Assembly (NCBI GenBank): GCA_035649635.1
Contig: DASRJE010000026.1
Coordinates: 48,291 to 112,290, forward strand
Direction: 5' to 3'
Length of the DNA: 64,000 nucleotides
DNA from: Gp6-AA40 sp035649635
GTDB lineage: Bacteria; Acidobacteriota; Vicinamibacteria; Vicinamibacterales; UBA2999
Part shown: piece after piece, positions 17,071 through 26,374 of the stretch
How positions within the stretch are numbered: position 1 is the first letter of the stretch
How the letters are laid out: every line of letters starts with the position of its first letter
Notes under the pieces: model-generated
The model's database searches: none
The model's input: only the letters and a program-made list of their open reading frames with translations
What the model was told of the DNA's origin: nothing
Program-made: the position numbers and the translations under genes

Positions 17071-17463
17071 GTGGATCGCACCTTCTTGATTTTGGGTGGA
17101 CTTGCGGGGTTCATCGGCGTCGCGCTTGGCGCCTTCGGCGCACACGGGTTGCGCTCTCGACTCCCGCCGGAAATGCTGGCCGTCTTCGAGACCGGCGTGC
17201 GGTATCAGATGTACCACGCGTGTGCGATTCTCATCGTCGCACTGGCGGCCGCCCGGCTCGACGGTTGGCTGATTCGCAGTGCCGGCTGGTTCTTCGTCGT
17301 CGGCATCGTGCTGTTTTCCGGCAGTCTGTATGCGTTGGCGCTGAGCCGCATCACCCTGTTCGGCGCGGTGACGCCGATTGGTGGGCTTGCGTTTCTGGCG
17401 GGTTGGGCCTGTCTCATCGCAGCTGGGCTCGTGCTGGCCGCATCCCCAATTCGCCCGTTGTAA
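17071..17463 (+). CDS. DUF423 (YgdD-like) membrane protein
   Basis: A 130-aa inner-membrane protein with four predicted helices and the family N-terminus GGLAGFIGVALGAFGAHGL. Starts at GTG. Length and layout are normal for DUF423. It is followed 19 nt later by the TPR protein gene and may be co-transcribed with it. Function unknown. Confidence 0.9.
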   Translation: MDRTFLILGGLAGFIGVALGAFGAHGLRSRLPPEMLAVFETGVRYQMYHACAILIVALAAARLDGWLIRSAGWFFVVGIVLFSGSLYALALSRITLFGAVTPIGGLAFLAGWACLIAAGLVLAASPIRPL

Positions 17464-17482
17464 TGAGTAAGTGGGGATCATC

Positions 17483-18832
17483 GTGAAGCTTCTTACTGGG
17501 CTCCTGATTCTGATCGTTGCGACGGGCGCCTCTGCGCAATCGAGTGTCATTGCGATTGACGTGACGGGCGAGCACAGGATCGCGAACGGCGACACTCCCG
17601 ACGCGGCGAAGCAGTTCGCGCGCGTCGATGCGCAGCGGCGCGCCTGGCAGACCGCTGTGACACAGCTTCAGGGAAGCCAGGACATCAAGGCGTTGCAACT
17701 CACGCCTCGCCAAGTCGAGGCATTCGCGGCAGTCCTCCTCGAGCTCGAAGAGCAGCCATCGCCAAACGCATCGGAGGCGGCGCGCGGAATGGTTCAGGTG
17801 CGACTGCGCGGCCGTCTCGAGGCGAGTGAGGCGGTGCAGCGCATTGCCCTGCTGCGGAAAGACCAGGACGTCACCTACGACCTGGCGGAAGCGTGGGTCG
17901 AGATGCAGCAGTTGCATCAACAGCTCGCCAACGAGACCGAGCGCCGCGTGGGGCTGCCAAACGACAAGGCCTCGGCGCTCGCACAGAATCAGCTGAAGAC
18001 CCTGGTCCTGCTCAACGCGAAGCATTTGTCGGCGCGGGCATCGGCGGCGCTGGCCAGGACGGAACCCAGCACGATTGGCGGACGCGCTTCGTCCAGCGCC
18101 GGGCGTCAACAGGCGAAGCAATTAGCAGATGCCGCAATCGCGTTGTCGCCCGATTCACCGGACGCGCACGACGTGTTGGGCGACCTCTTCCTGGATGAGC
18201 TCGAGCCCGAGGCGGCGGAAGCCGAGTTTCGGAAAGCGCGGCTCGTCGATGCAGAGTCCAGCTCGGGACGAACCAAGCTTGCAGAGGCCCTGCGGCTCCA
18301 GGGAAAGTTCGACGAGGCGATCGCCGAACTGCGTTCGGCGCTTCGCATCGATCCCAAGTCGGCGCGGGCGCACAGCGGGCTGGCGTTGGCGTTACGCGGT
18401 CAGGACAAAGTCGCAGAGTCGATAGCCGAATACCGCGAGGCGATTCGTCTCGACCCCGATTTGATCGACGCGCACAACGGTCTGGCGGTCGTGCTCGCAA
18501 CCCAGGGGAAACTGGAAGAGGCGGTCTCCGAGTTCCGCGAGATCGTCCGCATCGACCCGGATTCGGTAATCGGGTACTACAATCTCGCCTACGCGCTGGC
18601 GGACCTGGATCGCGACGTGGAGTCGGCGGCTGCGCTCCGCGAAGTCATCCGCATCAATCCGAATCACTACAACGCCCGCTACAACCTTGGTGAGTTGTTC
18701 CGCCTTGATGCCAAGTACGACGAATCGGTGAAGCAGTTCCGAGAATATCTACGACTCGCGCCCGACACGCCGCAGAATCGGCGCAACATCGAGCGCGCCA
18801 AGGGCTTCGTTGAAAAATTCAGCGAGCCTTAG
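17483..18832 (+). CDS. Exported TPR-repeat protein
   Basis: A 449-aa protein. The signal peptide MKLLTGLLILIVATGASA is followed by an N-terminal domain of unknown type (IAIDVTGEHRIANGDTPDAAKQFARVDAQRRAW, resembling a flagellar-assembly/LPP20-like N-terminus) and at least six TPR units from about residue 210 (for example AIAELRSALRIDPKSARAHSGLALAL). The GTG at 17483 is preferred over GTG 17471 because GTGGGGA then sits at ribosome-site distance. TPR arrays are scaffolds; a periplasmic assembly role is likely. A 9-bp hairpin follows the stop. Confidence 0.8.
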   Translation: MKLLTGLLILIVATGASAQSSVIAIDVTGEHRIANGDTPDAAKQFARVDAQRRAWQTAVTQLQGSQDIKALQLTPRQVEAFAAVLLELEEQPSPNASEAARGMVQVRLRGRLEASEAVQRIALLRKDQDVTYDLAEAWVEMQQLHQQLANETERRVGLPNDKASALAQNQLKTLVLLNAKHLSARASAALARTEPSTIGGRASSSAGRQQAKQLADAAIALSPDSPDAHDVLGDLFLDELEPEAAEAEFRKARLVDAESSSGRTKLAEALRLQGKFDEAIAELRSALRIDPKSARAHSGLALALRGQDKVAESIAEYREAIRLDPDLIDAHNGLAVVLATQGKLEEAVSEFREIVRIDPDSVIGYYNLAYALADLDRDVESAAALREVIRINPNHYNARYNLGELFRLDAKYDESVKQFREYLRLAPDTPQNRRNIERAKGFVEKFSEP

Positions 18833-18835
18833 CGT

Positions 18836-18857
18836 CGAAGGCGGTCTTCCGCCTTCG
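18836..18857 (+). terminator. Perfect 9-bp hairpin after the TPR gene
   Basis: CGAAGGCGG (18836-18844), loop TCTT, CCGCCTTCG (18849-18857). Its right arm is also the first part of dispersed repeat copy B. No clear T-run. Confidence 0.5.
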
Positions 18858-18900
18858 CCAAGGCCACGGCGGACCACCATAGCTCAAGGAGCGAAGGTGG
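18849..18900. repeat. Dispersed ~50-bp repeat, copy B
   Basis: CCGCCTTCGCCAAGGCCACG, GCGGACCACC, then GGAGCGAAGGTGG. Intergenic copy of the unit at 3097 and 46502. Confidence 0.7.
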
Positions 18901-18910
18901 TTAGACGCGC

Positions 18911-19375
18911 CTAGCGCACGACTTCGCATTCCCCGTAGTACTGCTCGGGGCTCGAGGTCGCTTCAGGCAGCGGCACCGAGAAATACTCGTGCCGCGAGTG
19001 GACGGCCTTGAACTTGCCGCCGGTCGCGCCCGCTTCGAACACCGTCGTCGTGTAGAGCGGACCGGTCCGGAATGCCTGCATGAAATGCAGGTATCCTTCG
19101 GCGAATCGCACGGTGACATCGGAGCCGACCGATCCATTCCGCAGCTGGGCGATGCCGGTATCGGTGTCGATGTCCTCGAATCGTAGGATCAGCGATGCCG
19201 GCTTCACCGTCGCGTCCGGCGACCCGTCCTTGTTCCACGTGCTGGTAGAACTCCGCGGGAACGTGCAGCGGATACTCTTGGCGCTGGCGAGCCGCGCTTG
19301 CGCGGCGCCATCGACGCAAGTCAAGACGATCGCAAGTACTGTCACGAACCGGACAGGGCAGCCCTTCGCCAACAT
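18911..19375 (-). CDS. Hypothetical secreted protein
   Basis: A 154-aa protein. I chose the ATG at 19375 because GAGAG lies at the right distance and a signal peptide follows (MLAKGCPVRFVTVLAIVLTCVDGAAQA). The mature part is beta-rich: SLILRFEDIDTDTGIAQLRNG, then a C-terminal EQYYGECEVVR with one conserved-looking Cys pair (RCTFP, GECE). It is the last gene of the minus-strand run that starts at the CzcCBA-type operon, but a small palindrome separates it from the cytochrome gene, so it may be independent. No family recognised. Confidence 0.6.
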   Translation of the reverse strand: MLAKGCPVRFVTVLAIVLTCVDGAAQARLASAKSIRCTFPRSSTSTWNKDGSPDATVKPASLILRFEDIDTDTGIAQLRNGSVGSDVTVRFAEGYLHFMQAFRTGPLYTTTVFEAGATGGKFKAVHSRHEYFSVPLPEATSSPEQYYGECEVVR

Positions 19376-19400
19376 CAAACGCTCTCGTTGCATTCTTGTG

Positions 19401-19415
19401 AGGGGTCTGACCCCT
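19401..19415. repeat. REP-like palindrome AGGGGTC-T-GACCCCT
   Basis: A 15-nt perfect palindrome between the hypothetical secreted protein and the cytochrome. The core GGGGTCAGACCCC is common among REP elements mobilised by RAYT-type transposases in many bacteria; no such transposase is in the window. Confidence 0.6.
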
Positions 19416-19425
19416 TCACCGTTCG

Positions 19426-19917
19426 TCACTCTCGTGAATACCGTTGATGACAGGCGTCGCACGACGCGTTGAGCGTCTCGCCCGATGCGAGCACGCCCAT
19501 CGGATCTTTCGCCTCGGTGGCCTTGAGCACTTGCATACCGGCGTCGGCCAGCGCCTTTGACATCTTGGTCCAATCCTGCTGATCGATGGCTCGGTTTCCG
19601 ATCACGAGCAGGTTGGCGGACTCGACCAGCGCCGCGGCGCTCGCGCCGAGCGCCGCCCACTCGGCATCGGTGCTTGGCGCCTTTTCGTGGATGCCGGTCG
19701 CGTCGACGATGGTGCCGACAGCCTCAAACACGACGGTGGCAGACGGCGCGACGATCCCATCCATGATCTGCTTGACGCTCGCGACGGGCGCGGCGGCCGG
19801 GGCCGCTGCCTCCGCCGGCGCCGCCGCCTGCGCGGTCCGCGCACCGGCGATGATGAATCCGATGCCGCTGATGAACAGCGCAACGCTCACGAGAAAAAGC
19901 CAGTTGACCATTCGCAT
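19426..19917 (-). CDS. Monoheme c-type cytochrome (cytochrome c-prime-like)
   Basis: A 163-aa exported protein with an N-terminal anchor or signal (NWLFLVSVALFISGIGFIIAG), an Ala/Pro linker, helical segments and a C-terminal heme motif CDACH. Layout matches the cytochrome at 13968-14555 (VKQIMDGIVAPSATVVF here versus VLQVMRGILFPNSNVVF there), so the two are paralogues. It begins 27 nt after the RND pump stop on the same strand and may be the last member of that operon. Its link to metal efflux is positional only. Confidence 0.78.
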   Translation of the reverse strand: MRMVNWLFLVSVALFISGIGFIIAGARTAQAAAPAEAAAPAAAPVASVKQIMDGIVAPSATVVFEAVGTIVDATGIHEKAPSTDAEWAALGASAAALVESANLLVIGNRAIDQQDWTKMSKALADAGMQVLKATEAKDPMGVLASGETLNASCDACHQRYSRE

Positions 19918-19944
19918 GTGTCGTTCGTCTCCCGCGGAGTCTCC

Positions 19945-22900
19945 CTACTTTGTCACGACTCGACCATATCGCAGATACATCGTGGGCACTACCACCATAT
20001 TCAATAGGGTCGATGTCATCAACCCGCACAGGATCACGATCGCCATTGGCGTCTGAATCTCACTGCCCGACTTGCCGCCACCCAGCGCGAGCGGGATCAA
20101 TGCCAGGCCGGCGGCCAGGGCCGTCATCAAGATCGGAATCAGCCGCTCGCGTGCGCCCCGTTCGACCGCTTCGCGGAAATCGATCACGCCTTCTTCTTCG
20201 ATCAAATGATGGATGTGCGAGATCAGCATGATGCCGTTACGTGTCGCGATCCCGAACAGCGTGATGAAGCCGATCATCGACGCGACACTCAGCACGCCAC
20301 CGGCGAGAAAGACGCCGGCGACACCACCGATCAAAGCCAGCGGCAGGTTCAACATGATGAGCGCTGCATCACTCGGCCGCCCGAACGCCAGAACCAGCAG
20401 CATGAACAAGCCCGCGACGACACCGATTCCAAGGACCATCAGCCGTCGTGATGCGCTCTGTTCGCTTTCGAACTGGCCTCCGTACTCAACGCGGTAACCG
20501 GATGGCATTGGTACCTGCTGCGCCACGGCCGATCGCATGCCGTCGACCACGCTACCAAGATCACGCCCTGCGACGTTCGCAGAAATAACGATCCGACGCT
20601 GGACGTTCTCGCGAAGAATCATGTTCGGCCCCAGCTCGCGTCGCACATCGGCGAGCAATCGAATCGGCAATGGACCCCCGTTGGGTGTGTCTACAGGCAG
20701 GTCAGCCAGTCGATCGAAGTCGGCTTGTGAAGTCGGATCGAACTTCACGACGAGGTCGAACGCGACTCCACGGTCGAAGATGCGGCCCACGGCGGTTCCG
20801 GCGAAGCTCGTTTCCACGGTCTCGGCGACGTCGTTCGCGCGAAGTCCATATCGAGCGATCGCCGGTCGATTCAGCACGAATCGCACGAACGGAACATCCA
20901 TCTGCTGCTCGAGCGACACGTCAACGGCACCCGGCACGCTGACCATCACGTCGCGGACGTGTTCCCCCAGCCGGCGAAGAGTTGGAAGGTCGTCCCCAAA
21001 GATCTTCACGGCGATGTTCGCGCGCGTCCCTGAAAGCATGTGATCAATCCGATGCGAGATCGGCTGGCCGATGGTGACGTTTGTGCCCGGCAATGTCGAG
21101 AATCCACGACGCAGGTCCGCCAGCAATTCGGCGCGCGACCGCCCCGTCTCGCGCAGGCCCACGTCGATCTCTGCCGCCTCAACACCCTGCACGTGCTCGT
21201 CGTATTCGGCACGACCGGTGCGTCGCGCGGTCGCGACCACCTCGGGTTGCGCGAGCAGGATCTGCTCGACGCGGCGTCCGATTTCGTCCGACTTGGGCAA
21301 CGAGGTACCGGGCAGGGTATTCGCCTGTACTGTCAGCGTGCCCTCGTTGAATTCGGGCAGGAACGCCGAACCCATTCGAGTGATTGCAACAACCGCTACG
21401 ACAAACAACAAGGCGGACGCTGCGATCACGATCCCCGGATGGTCGAGCGCGCGCGGCAAATCTTTGGCGTAACGATTTTTGAGAACACGTGCCAGCCACC
21501 CGTCATGGCCGCGGAGAATCGATTTCGCACTCGGCAGAAACGCGAAGCTCAGGGCCGGTGTGACCACGATCGCAACACCCAGGGACGCCAAGAGGGCCAC
21601 GATGTAGGCAACCGCCAGGGGCGACATGAGACGGCCCTCTACGCCCGTGAGCCCGAAGATTGGCAGAAACACCAGGACGATGATGATGGTGGCAAAGACG
21701 ATGGACGTGCGGATTTCAAGCGTGGCATCGCGCACGACGTCTGCGGCCGGCCGTTGATCGGATTCCGGCTTGCCGGCATTCTCGCGCAGGCGGCGGACCA
21801 CATTTTCGACGTCGATGATGGCATCGTCGACGAGGGCGCCGATCGCAATGGCCATTCCTCCCAAGGTCATCGTGTTGATCGTCGCGTCGAAGACGCCGAG
21901 CACCAGCACTGCGGCGGCGAGCGACAGGGGGATCGCCGTGAGCGTAATAGTGGCGGCACGCAGATTGGCGAGAAAGAACACCACGATGAGGACGACCAGC
22001 AGTCCGCCGTCGCGGAGTGCAGCGATCACATTGTCGACAGCGACCTCGATGAAATCGGCCTGCCGGAAGATGCGTTTGTCGATCGTCATCCCGACCGGCA
22101 GTTCCTTTTGCAACGAGTCAAGCTCCCGATCGAGCCGCGCCGTCAATTCGACGGTATTCGCCCCGGGCTGCTTTAACACCCCGACGATGACAGCGGGCTT
22201 GCCGTTGCGCGACCCTTCGCCCCGTTTGAGCGCAGCGCCTTCACGCACGTCGGCGACGTTGCGTATGAGCACCGATCGATCGCCGCGAAGCGCCACGACG
22301 CTGTCGGCGATTTCCTCGGAACTCCGAGCACGGCCAATCGTTTGAAGCACGTACTCCTGCGGACCTTCCATGTAGATGCCGGCGGAGGTGTTCTGACTGG
22401 CACCGCGCACCGAATCCAGCAGTTCGTTAACGGTAATGTTGTTTGCGCGTAATTGATCGGGATGGGCGATCACCTGGAATTGCCGCTCAGCACCGCCGAT
22501 CGGCGTGACTTGGGACACGCCCGATACCGCAAGAAGTCGACGACGAACCAGTGTGTCCGCCACTGTGCGAAGCGTGAGCGGATCGTCTTTCTCGGATGAG
22601 ATCGCGAAGAACAGGATTTCACCCATGATCGACGAAATCGGAGCAAGAATCGGCCGCTCGGCCTGCGGCGGAAGGCTCCCACTCACGAGGGTGAGCTTCT
22701 CCGCAACGACCTGACGAGCGAGAAAGATGTCGGTGCCCCAGTCGAACTCGACCCAGACCACCGCGATCCCGACGGCAGTGGCGGAACGGACACGCCTGAC
22801 ACCTGAGGCCCCATTGATGGCCGCCTCGATGGGGAACGTCACCAGCGTCTCCATCTCGTCGGGCGCCATGCCCCGTCCCTCGGTCAGGATGGTGACGGTC

Positions 22901-23031
22901 GGAGCGGTCAAGTCCGGGAAGACATCAACCGGCATGCTCCGCGCCGTCCACACGCCAGCCGCAGCGAGGAGAATTGCGAACGACAGGACCATCCAGTGAT
23001 GGTCGATCGACCATCCGATCAATTTTTGCAT
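19945..23031 (-). CDS. czcA: Heavy-metal efflux RND pump, CzcA-like
   Basis: A 1028-aa inner-membrane proton-driven pump of the HME-RND family with the usual two sets of transmembrane helices and large periplasmic loops. TM4 carries the charged proton-relay motif (GALVDDAIIDVENVVRRL). The periplasmic segment GQPISHRIDHMLSGTRANIAVKI is of the divalent-metal (CzcA) type and lacks the Met-rich copper signature seen in the second pump at 33213. The start at 23031 is used because the preceding GGGAGTTG repeat unit supplies the ribosome site. Operon order is His-rich protein, TolC-type, adaptor, pump, cytochrome. Likely exports Zn, Co, Cd or Ni. Confidence 0.92.
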   Translation of the reverse strand: MQKLIGWSIDHHWMVLSFAILLAAAGVWTARSMPVDVFPDLTAPTVTILTEGRGMAPDEMETLVTFPIEAAINGASGVRRVRSATAVGIAVVWVEFDWGTDIFLARQVVAEKLTLVSGSLPPQAERPILAPISSIMGEILFFAISSEKDDPLTLRTVADTLVRRRLLAVSGVSQVTPIGGAERQFQVIAHPDQLRANNITVNELLDSVRGASQNTSAGIYMEGPQEYVLQTIGRARSSEEIADSVVALRGDRSVLIRNVADVREGAALKRGEGSRNGKPAVIVGVLKQPGANTVELTARLDRELDSLQKELPVGMTIDKRIFRQADFIEVAVDNVIAALRDGGLLVVLIVVFFLANLRAATITLTAIPLSLAAAVLVLGVFDATINTMTLGGMAIAIGALVDDAIIDVENVVRRLRENAGKPESDQRPAADVVRDATLEIRTSIVFATIIIVLVFLPIFGLTGVEGRLMSPLAVAYIVALLASLGVAIVVTPALSFAFLPSAKSILRGHDGWLARVLKNRYAKDLPRALDHPGIVIAASALLFVVAVVAITRMGSAFLPEFNEGTLTVQANTLPGTSLPKSDEIGRRVEQILLAQPEVVATARRTGRAEYDEHVQGVEAAEIDVGLRETGRSRAELLADLRRGFSTLPGTNVTIGQPISHRIDHMLSGTRANIAVKIFGDDLPTLRRLGEHVRDVMVSVPGAVDVSLEQQMDVPFVRFVLNRPAIARYGLRANDVAETVETSFAGTAVGRIFDRGVAFDLVVKFDPTSQADFDRLADLPVDTPNGGPLPIRLLADVRRELGPNMILRENVQRRIVISANVAGRDLGSVVDGMRSAVAQQVPMPSGYRVEYGGQFESEQSASRRLMVLGIGVVAGLFMLLVLAFGRPSDAALIMLNLPLALIGGVAGVFLAGGVLSVASMIGFITLFGIATRNGIMLISHIHHLIEEEGVIDFREAVERGARERLIPILMTALAAGLALIPLALGGGKSGSEIQTPMAIVILCGLMTSTLLNMVVVPTMYLRYGRVVTK

Positions 23032-23032
23032 T

Positions 23033-23142
23033 TCAACTCCCAACTCCCGATTCCAACCCCCAACCTTCAACGCCTACTTCCAACTTCGACCTTGGGCAGG
23101 GAAGTCCTTTGGGAGTTGGAAGTTGGGTTTTGGAAGTTGATG
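23033..23142. repeat. Inverted GGGAGTTG arrays between adaptor and pump genes
   Basis: CAACTCCCAACTCCC-type units (23034-23084) face TTGGGAGTTGGAAGTTGGG-type units (23110-23140). On the minus strand the last unit reads GGGAGTTGAA-ATG and forms the Shine-Dalgarno of the CzcA-like gene. Confidence 0.75.
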
Positions 23143-23151
23143 TGGAACCCG

Positions 23152-24705
23152 TCAATGCACATGTCCCTCTGCCGGCAGTCCCTTCGCTGCCGACGCCAGC
23201 TGCACCTCGTACGCGCCACGGATGACAACGCGCTCGCCGGGCATCACGCCGCCCTTGATTCCGACAACATCGCCATCACGCGAAGCAATCTCGATGTAGC
23301 GACGCGCGAACGCTTCGCCACCGACCTGCACGAACACGTAGGGCCGTCCGGCTTCCATGAGGACTGCCGCGCTCGGTACCACCGGAACGCGCTGGCGATC
23401 GCGGCCGTAGAGCACCGCGGTTCCCACTTGACCGATCAACAGCTGTTCACCAGGGTTGGCGATCTCCATCTGCAGTGGCAATGCGCGTGTGGTGGCATCG
23501 ATCACGCCAGGATGATGAACGTGGTGCGGATCCAGTTCGAGCGGCTTCGGCAAGCCGGGTATCTCCAGCGCCACTGCCGTCGTCTGGCGGGCGACGGTCA
23601 CGTCGGGAGCCGACACTTGCACCTCGAGCTCGAGTTGGTCGGTCCGGACCACCCTGAAGAGCGGCGCCCCTTCGTCGTACGATGCACCGAGCGTTGCGAC
23701 AACTTCGGACAAGCGACCGCTGATCGGCGCTCGCAAAGCAAACGCGTTTCCCGCCGCGGCACCGCCGCCGGTACGCAGTGTTTCATCACGCTGTGCCAGG
23801 CGGGCTTCCGCCGCTCGGAGCTGGGCATCGGCCACTCCAGTCGCGCGCCGGGCGTCTTCGGCACGACGCGCGGGAACCGCACGGTCGGCCAGGAGCTGTT
23901 CCGCTCGAGCTTGCTCGCTTCGTGCGGCCTCGACCGCTGCGCGCGCCGCAGCAACGTCGGCCTCCAGCGTGGCGCGATCGGCCCCGGCCGAGAGGCGAGG
24001 CTCAAGTCGCGCGAGGACCTGACCGGCCTTCACGCGATCACCGATAGATGGCAGAACGTCGGCCACCAGGCGCCCTGCAGCTGGCGCGGCCACCACGGCT
24101 TCGCCGCCAGGAAGCGGATGAATCGTCGCCGGCGCACGGACTGACGTTCGGACTTCGCCCTCCTGCACCAGTACCGTCGCGAAGGGATTCGTCCACTGTT
24201 GTTCCTTCAAATACGAAATGGCAGCCGGATCGTCTGAGGAGTGTTTTTCAGCGTCCACGTTCGCCGAACCTTGATCCGCGAACACCGTCGTTGCGCCCAG
24301 GTCGTGGCGATCGTTCAACCCGGGCGCGTCCACGATCAGGGCCCATTGATAGCGGCCGGGTGGAGGGATAGTACCTTCGACGCGGAACGCGCCTGGCCTC
24401 AAGGGATCTGTTCCCGCCAGCGTCGTCGGGTTGCCGCCCGATTCGGGTGTCATCTCGATGTGTGGACGACCGGCATTCAGGGCGCTGAAGTCACCAAGCC
24501 GGGTCAGGTGAACGGCAAACCGAAGGGTCTGCCCCGCCACCAGCGGCGGATGCTCCATAAAGAGCTCGGTCTTGTCTGTCCAGCTCGTGACGTCGAGCGT
24601 CGGCGCTTCGGACTCCGCCTGCGCCGGTTGTTTATTGCATGCAGCCCCCAACATGCCGGCGACAATCAACGCGGCCAACGCTCTCCTCGAGGTGTTCGCT
24701 CTCAT
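23152..24705 (-). CDS. czcB: RND periplasmic adaptor (CzcB-like) with extra N-terminal domain
   Basis: A 517-aa lipoprotein (lipobox GMLGAAC). After it comes an added domain of about 140 residues (TELFMEHPPLVAGQTLRFAVHLTRL onward) not present in classical CzcB. Then the standard adaptor parts follow: lipoyl half (APAAGRLVADVLPSIGDRVKAGQVLARLEPR), an Ala/Glu-rich helical hairpin (DVAAARAAVEAARSEQARA), the second lipoyl half and barrel. The C-terminus is GEGHVH-like and His-containing. The start at 24705 overlaps the TolC-type stop as TGATG and has GGGAGA upstream. It joins pump and outer-membrane channel; the N-terminal domain may bind metal or envelope components. Confidence 0.9.
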   Translation of the reverse strand: MRANTSRRALAALIVAGMLGAACNKQPAQAESEAPTLDVTSWTDKTELFMEHPPLVAGQTLRFAVHLTRLGDFSALNAGRPHIEMTPESGGNPTTLAGTDPLRPGAFRVEGTIPPPGRYQWALIVDAPGLNDRHDLGATTVFADQGSANVDAEKHSSDDPAAISYLKEQQWTNPFATVLVQEGEVRTSVRAPATIHPLPGGEAVVAAPAAGRLVADVLPSIGDRVKAGQVLARLEPRLSAGADRATLEADVAAARAAVEAARSEQARAEQLLADRAVPARRAEDARRATGVADAQLRAAEARLAQRDETLRTGGGAAAGNAFALRAPISGRLSEVVATLGASYDEGAPLFRVVRTDQLELEVQVSAPDVTVARQTTAVALEIPGLPKPLELDPHHVHHPGVIDATTRALPLQMEIANPGEQLLIGQVGTAVLYGRDRQRVPVVPSAAVLMEAGRPYVFVQVGGEAFARRYIEIASRDGDVVGIKGGVMPGERVVIRGAYEVQLASAAKGLPAEGHVH

Positions 24706-25925
24706 CACGGGATCTCCCATCCACTGACAAACTCCAGCTCGATTTCCGCCTCGCGAGCTGTGGCATCCAGTGCGGCCAGACGCAGACGAGCCGACGACGA
24801 GGTGCGGTATGCGTCGAGGAGTTCAAGAATTCCGCGCTCCCCGGCGTCGTAACTCACTTGCGCAATACGCTCCACTTCGTTCGTGGTCTTCAACGCAGAC
24901 GCTCGGTACTGCTCCGCCGCGCGCCGACGGTCGAGTGCCGCCGTTCGGGCTGCGGCGATGTCGGACCGTAACGCGATCCGAAACGCCTCCAACCGTGCTG
25001 CCGCCTGGCTGGCGCGCGCCTGACCGATGGCACGTTCGGGTTGGCCATGGTCGAAGAGAGGCAGGACAGCCTGAATGCTGATCACACTGCCGATGTCGCC
25101 ACCCGCGAGATTCGAAGACTTCGTGCCGGCCATCAACTCCGGTTCCGGAATTCGACGGCGATCCGCAGCCTCCAACAACAAACGCGCGGATTCGGCATCC
25201 TGCTGCAGTGCGAGCACCTCGCCACGGACGCGTTCCGCCTGACTCACAAGGACGTCAACGGGCGGAATGTCCCGTGGGCCGATCAGGCGCTCCTCGGCCA
25301 CCAGGCTCGATGCATCTGTTCCGGCGGCGAAAAAGCCGGTGAGCCGCGCCTGAGCGCGATCCCGATCGCCGGCTGCAAGCACGCGATCGGCCTCGACATC
25401 CAGGACTTCCCGTTCGGCACGGAGCCGATCGAAGCCTGCGGCGTCACCGGCCGTCTCACGTCTCTCGAGAATCCGCGCCAGCTCCTGTAGTTGATCGCGC
25501 GAGCGCGTCAGCTCGCGCTCTCGGATCTGCGCGGCCACGAGACTTGCAAAGGCAAGGCGCAGATCAGCCCTGGTCCGCCGAAGTTCGTCATCGGCCCGAC
25601 GGGCAGTGGCTTCGACCGACGCCGTAGCCGACTCCCGCTCGAGCGTGCGTCGCCCTGTGATTGGTAGTGGCTGCAGGACGGTCGTCAATACTTCCGACAC
25701 GCCGGCGACCGCCTCGCGGTCTACGTTGAGGCGCGGGTTAGGCCAGCGGCCGACGTTCAAGACACCTGCGCGGGCAACGTCCACGGCCGACCGGATCGCT
25801 CTGGCGCGCGGACTGTCGGATGACAGGCGCGCGAGTGCGTCGGCCTCGGACAAAACAGTTTGGCCAGCGGTGGGCGTGCACATGCACATCGCCACGACCG
25901 CGAACCACGCCGAGCGTGTTCGCAT
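24705..25925 (-). CDS. czcC: TolC-family outer-membrane efflux protein (CzcC-like)
   Basis: A 406-aa protein with a signal peptide (about 1-21) and two repeats of long Ala/Arg/Glu helices typical of TolC channels (LARLSSDSPRARAIRSAVDVARAG and LDAYRTSSSARLRLAALDATAREAEIELEF). Its stop overlaps the adaptor start. It is the outer-membrane partner of the CzcA-like pump. Shorter than E. coli TolC but normal for CzcC. Confidence 0.9.
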   Translation of the reverse strand: MRTRSAWFAVVAMCMCTPTAGQTVLSEADALARLSSDSPRARAIRSAVDVARAGVLNVGRWPNPRLNVDREAVAGVSEVLTTVLQPLPITGRRTLERESATASVEATARRADDELRRTRADLRLAFASLVAAQIRERELTRSRDQLQELARILERRETAGDAAGFDRLRAEREVLDVEADRVLAAGDRDRAQARLTGFFAAGTDASSLVAEERLIGPRDIPPVDVLVSQAERVRGEVLALQQDAESARLLLEAADRRRIPEPELMAGTKSSNLAGGDIGSVISIQAVLPLFDHGQPERAIGQARASQAAARLEAFRIALRSDIAAARTAALDRRRAAEQYRASALKTTNEVERIAQVSYDAGERGILELLDAYRTSSSARLRLAALDATAREAEIELEFVSGWEIP

Positions 25926-25975
25926 ACGACTCCTATGAACAGAAAGATAGCTAGTTGGCGGTTGTGAGACCGCTT

Positions 25976-26374
25976 TTAGAGGAGGGACGAGGCGGGTGGG
26001 CCGCGAAGGACGGAGGGAGCACGCGGCGGACCGTGTATCGGATGATCGACAAACGCCGTCGCGGTGAATCGCCGGACAGGTGGAGGTGCCAATATCAGCT
26101 GCGGCACCTCACCGGGAGGCAACGCGTATGAAACGTACCCATGCGGCAGCGCGAAAACCGGATCCATCGTCAGGATCACGCTGTCTTCGTCGTCGACTGT
26201 TGCCCCTGTATGGTCTGAGTGGATTTCGAGATGATGCGCTTCAGCGTGCGTATGGGCGAGGACCTGATGGTGGCCGTCCGACTCCACTGTATCGTGGACG
26301 TGCTGCGCCGGCGCCAGCGGGACCGCGGCAACCACAAACGCAAGAACGGCTGACACCGCACGTGAAGACGGCAC
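25976..26374 (-). CDS. Small His-rich secreted protein heading the RND operon
   Basis: A 132-aa protein. The signal peptide (about 1-23, ending APAQ) is followed by a His cluster, HVHDTVESDGHH then HTHAEAHHLEIHSDH, with at least eleven His in 35 residues, and a Pro-rich tail. It begins at GTG 26374; a second GTG at 26356 is possible, so the start is uncertain. It is 50 nt upstream of the TolC-type gene on the same strand. A periplasmic metal buffer or sensor for the pump is the simplest reading; similar His-rich leader ORFs occur before metal efflux operons. The mature protein has no Cys. Confidence 0.6.
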   Translation of the reverse strand: MPSSRAVSAVLAFVVAAVPLAPAQHVHDTVESDGHHQVLAHTHAEAHHLEIHSDHTGATVDDEDSVILTMDPVFALPHGYVSYALPPGEVPQLILAPPPVRRFTATAFVDHPIHGPPRAPSVLRGPPASSLL

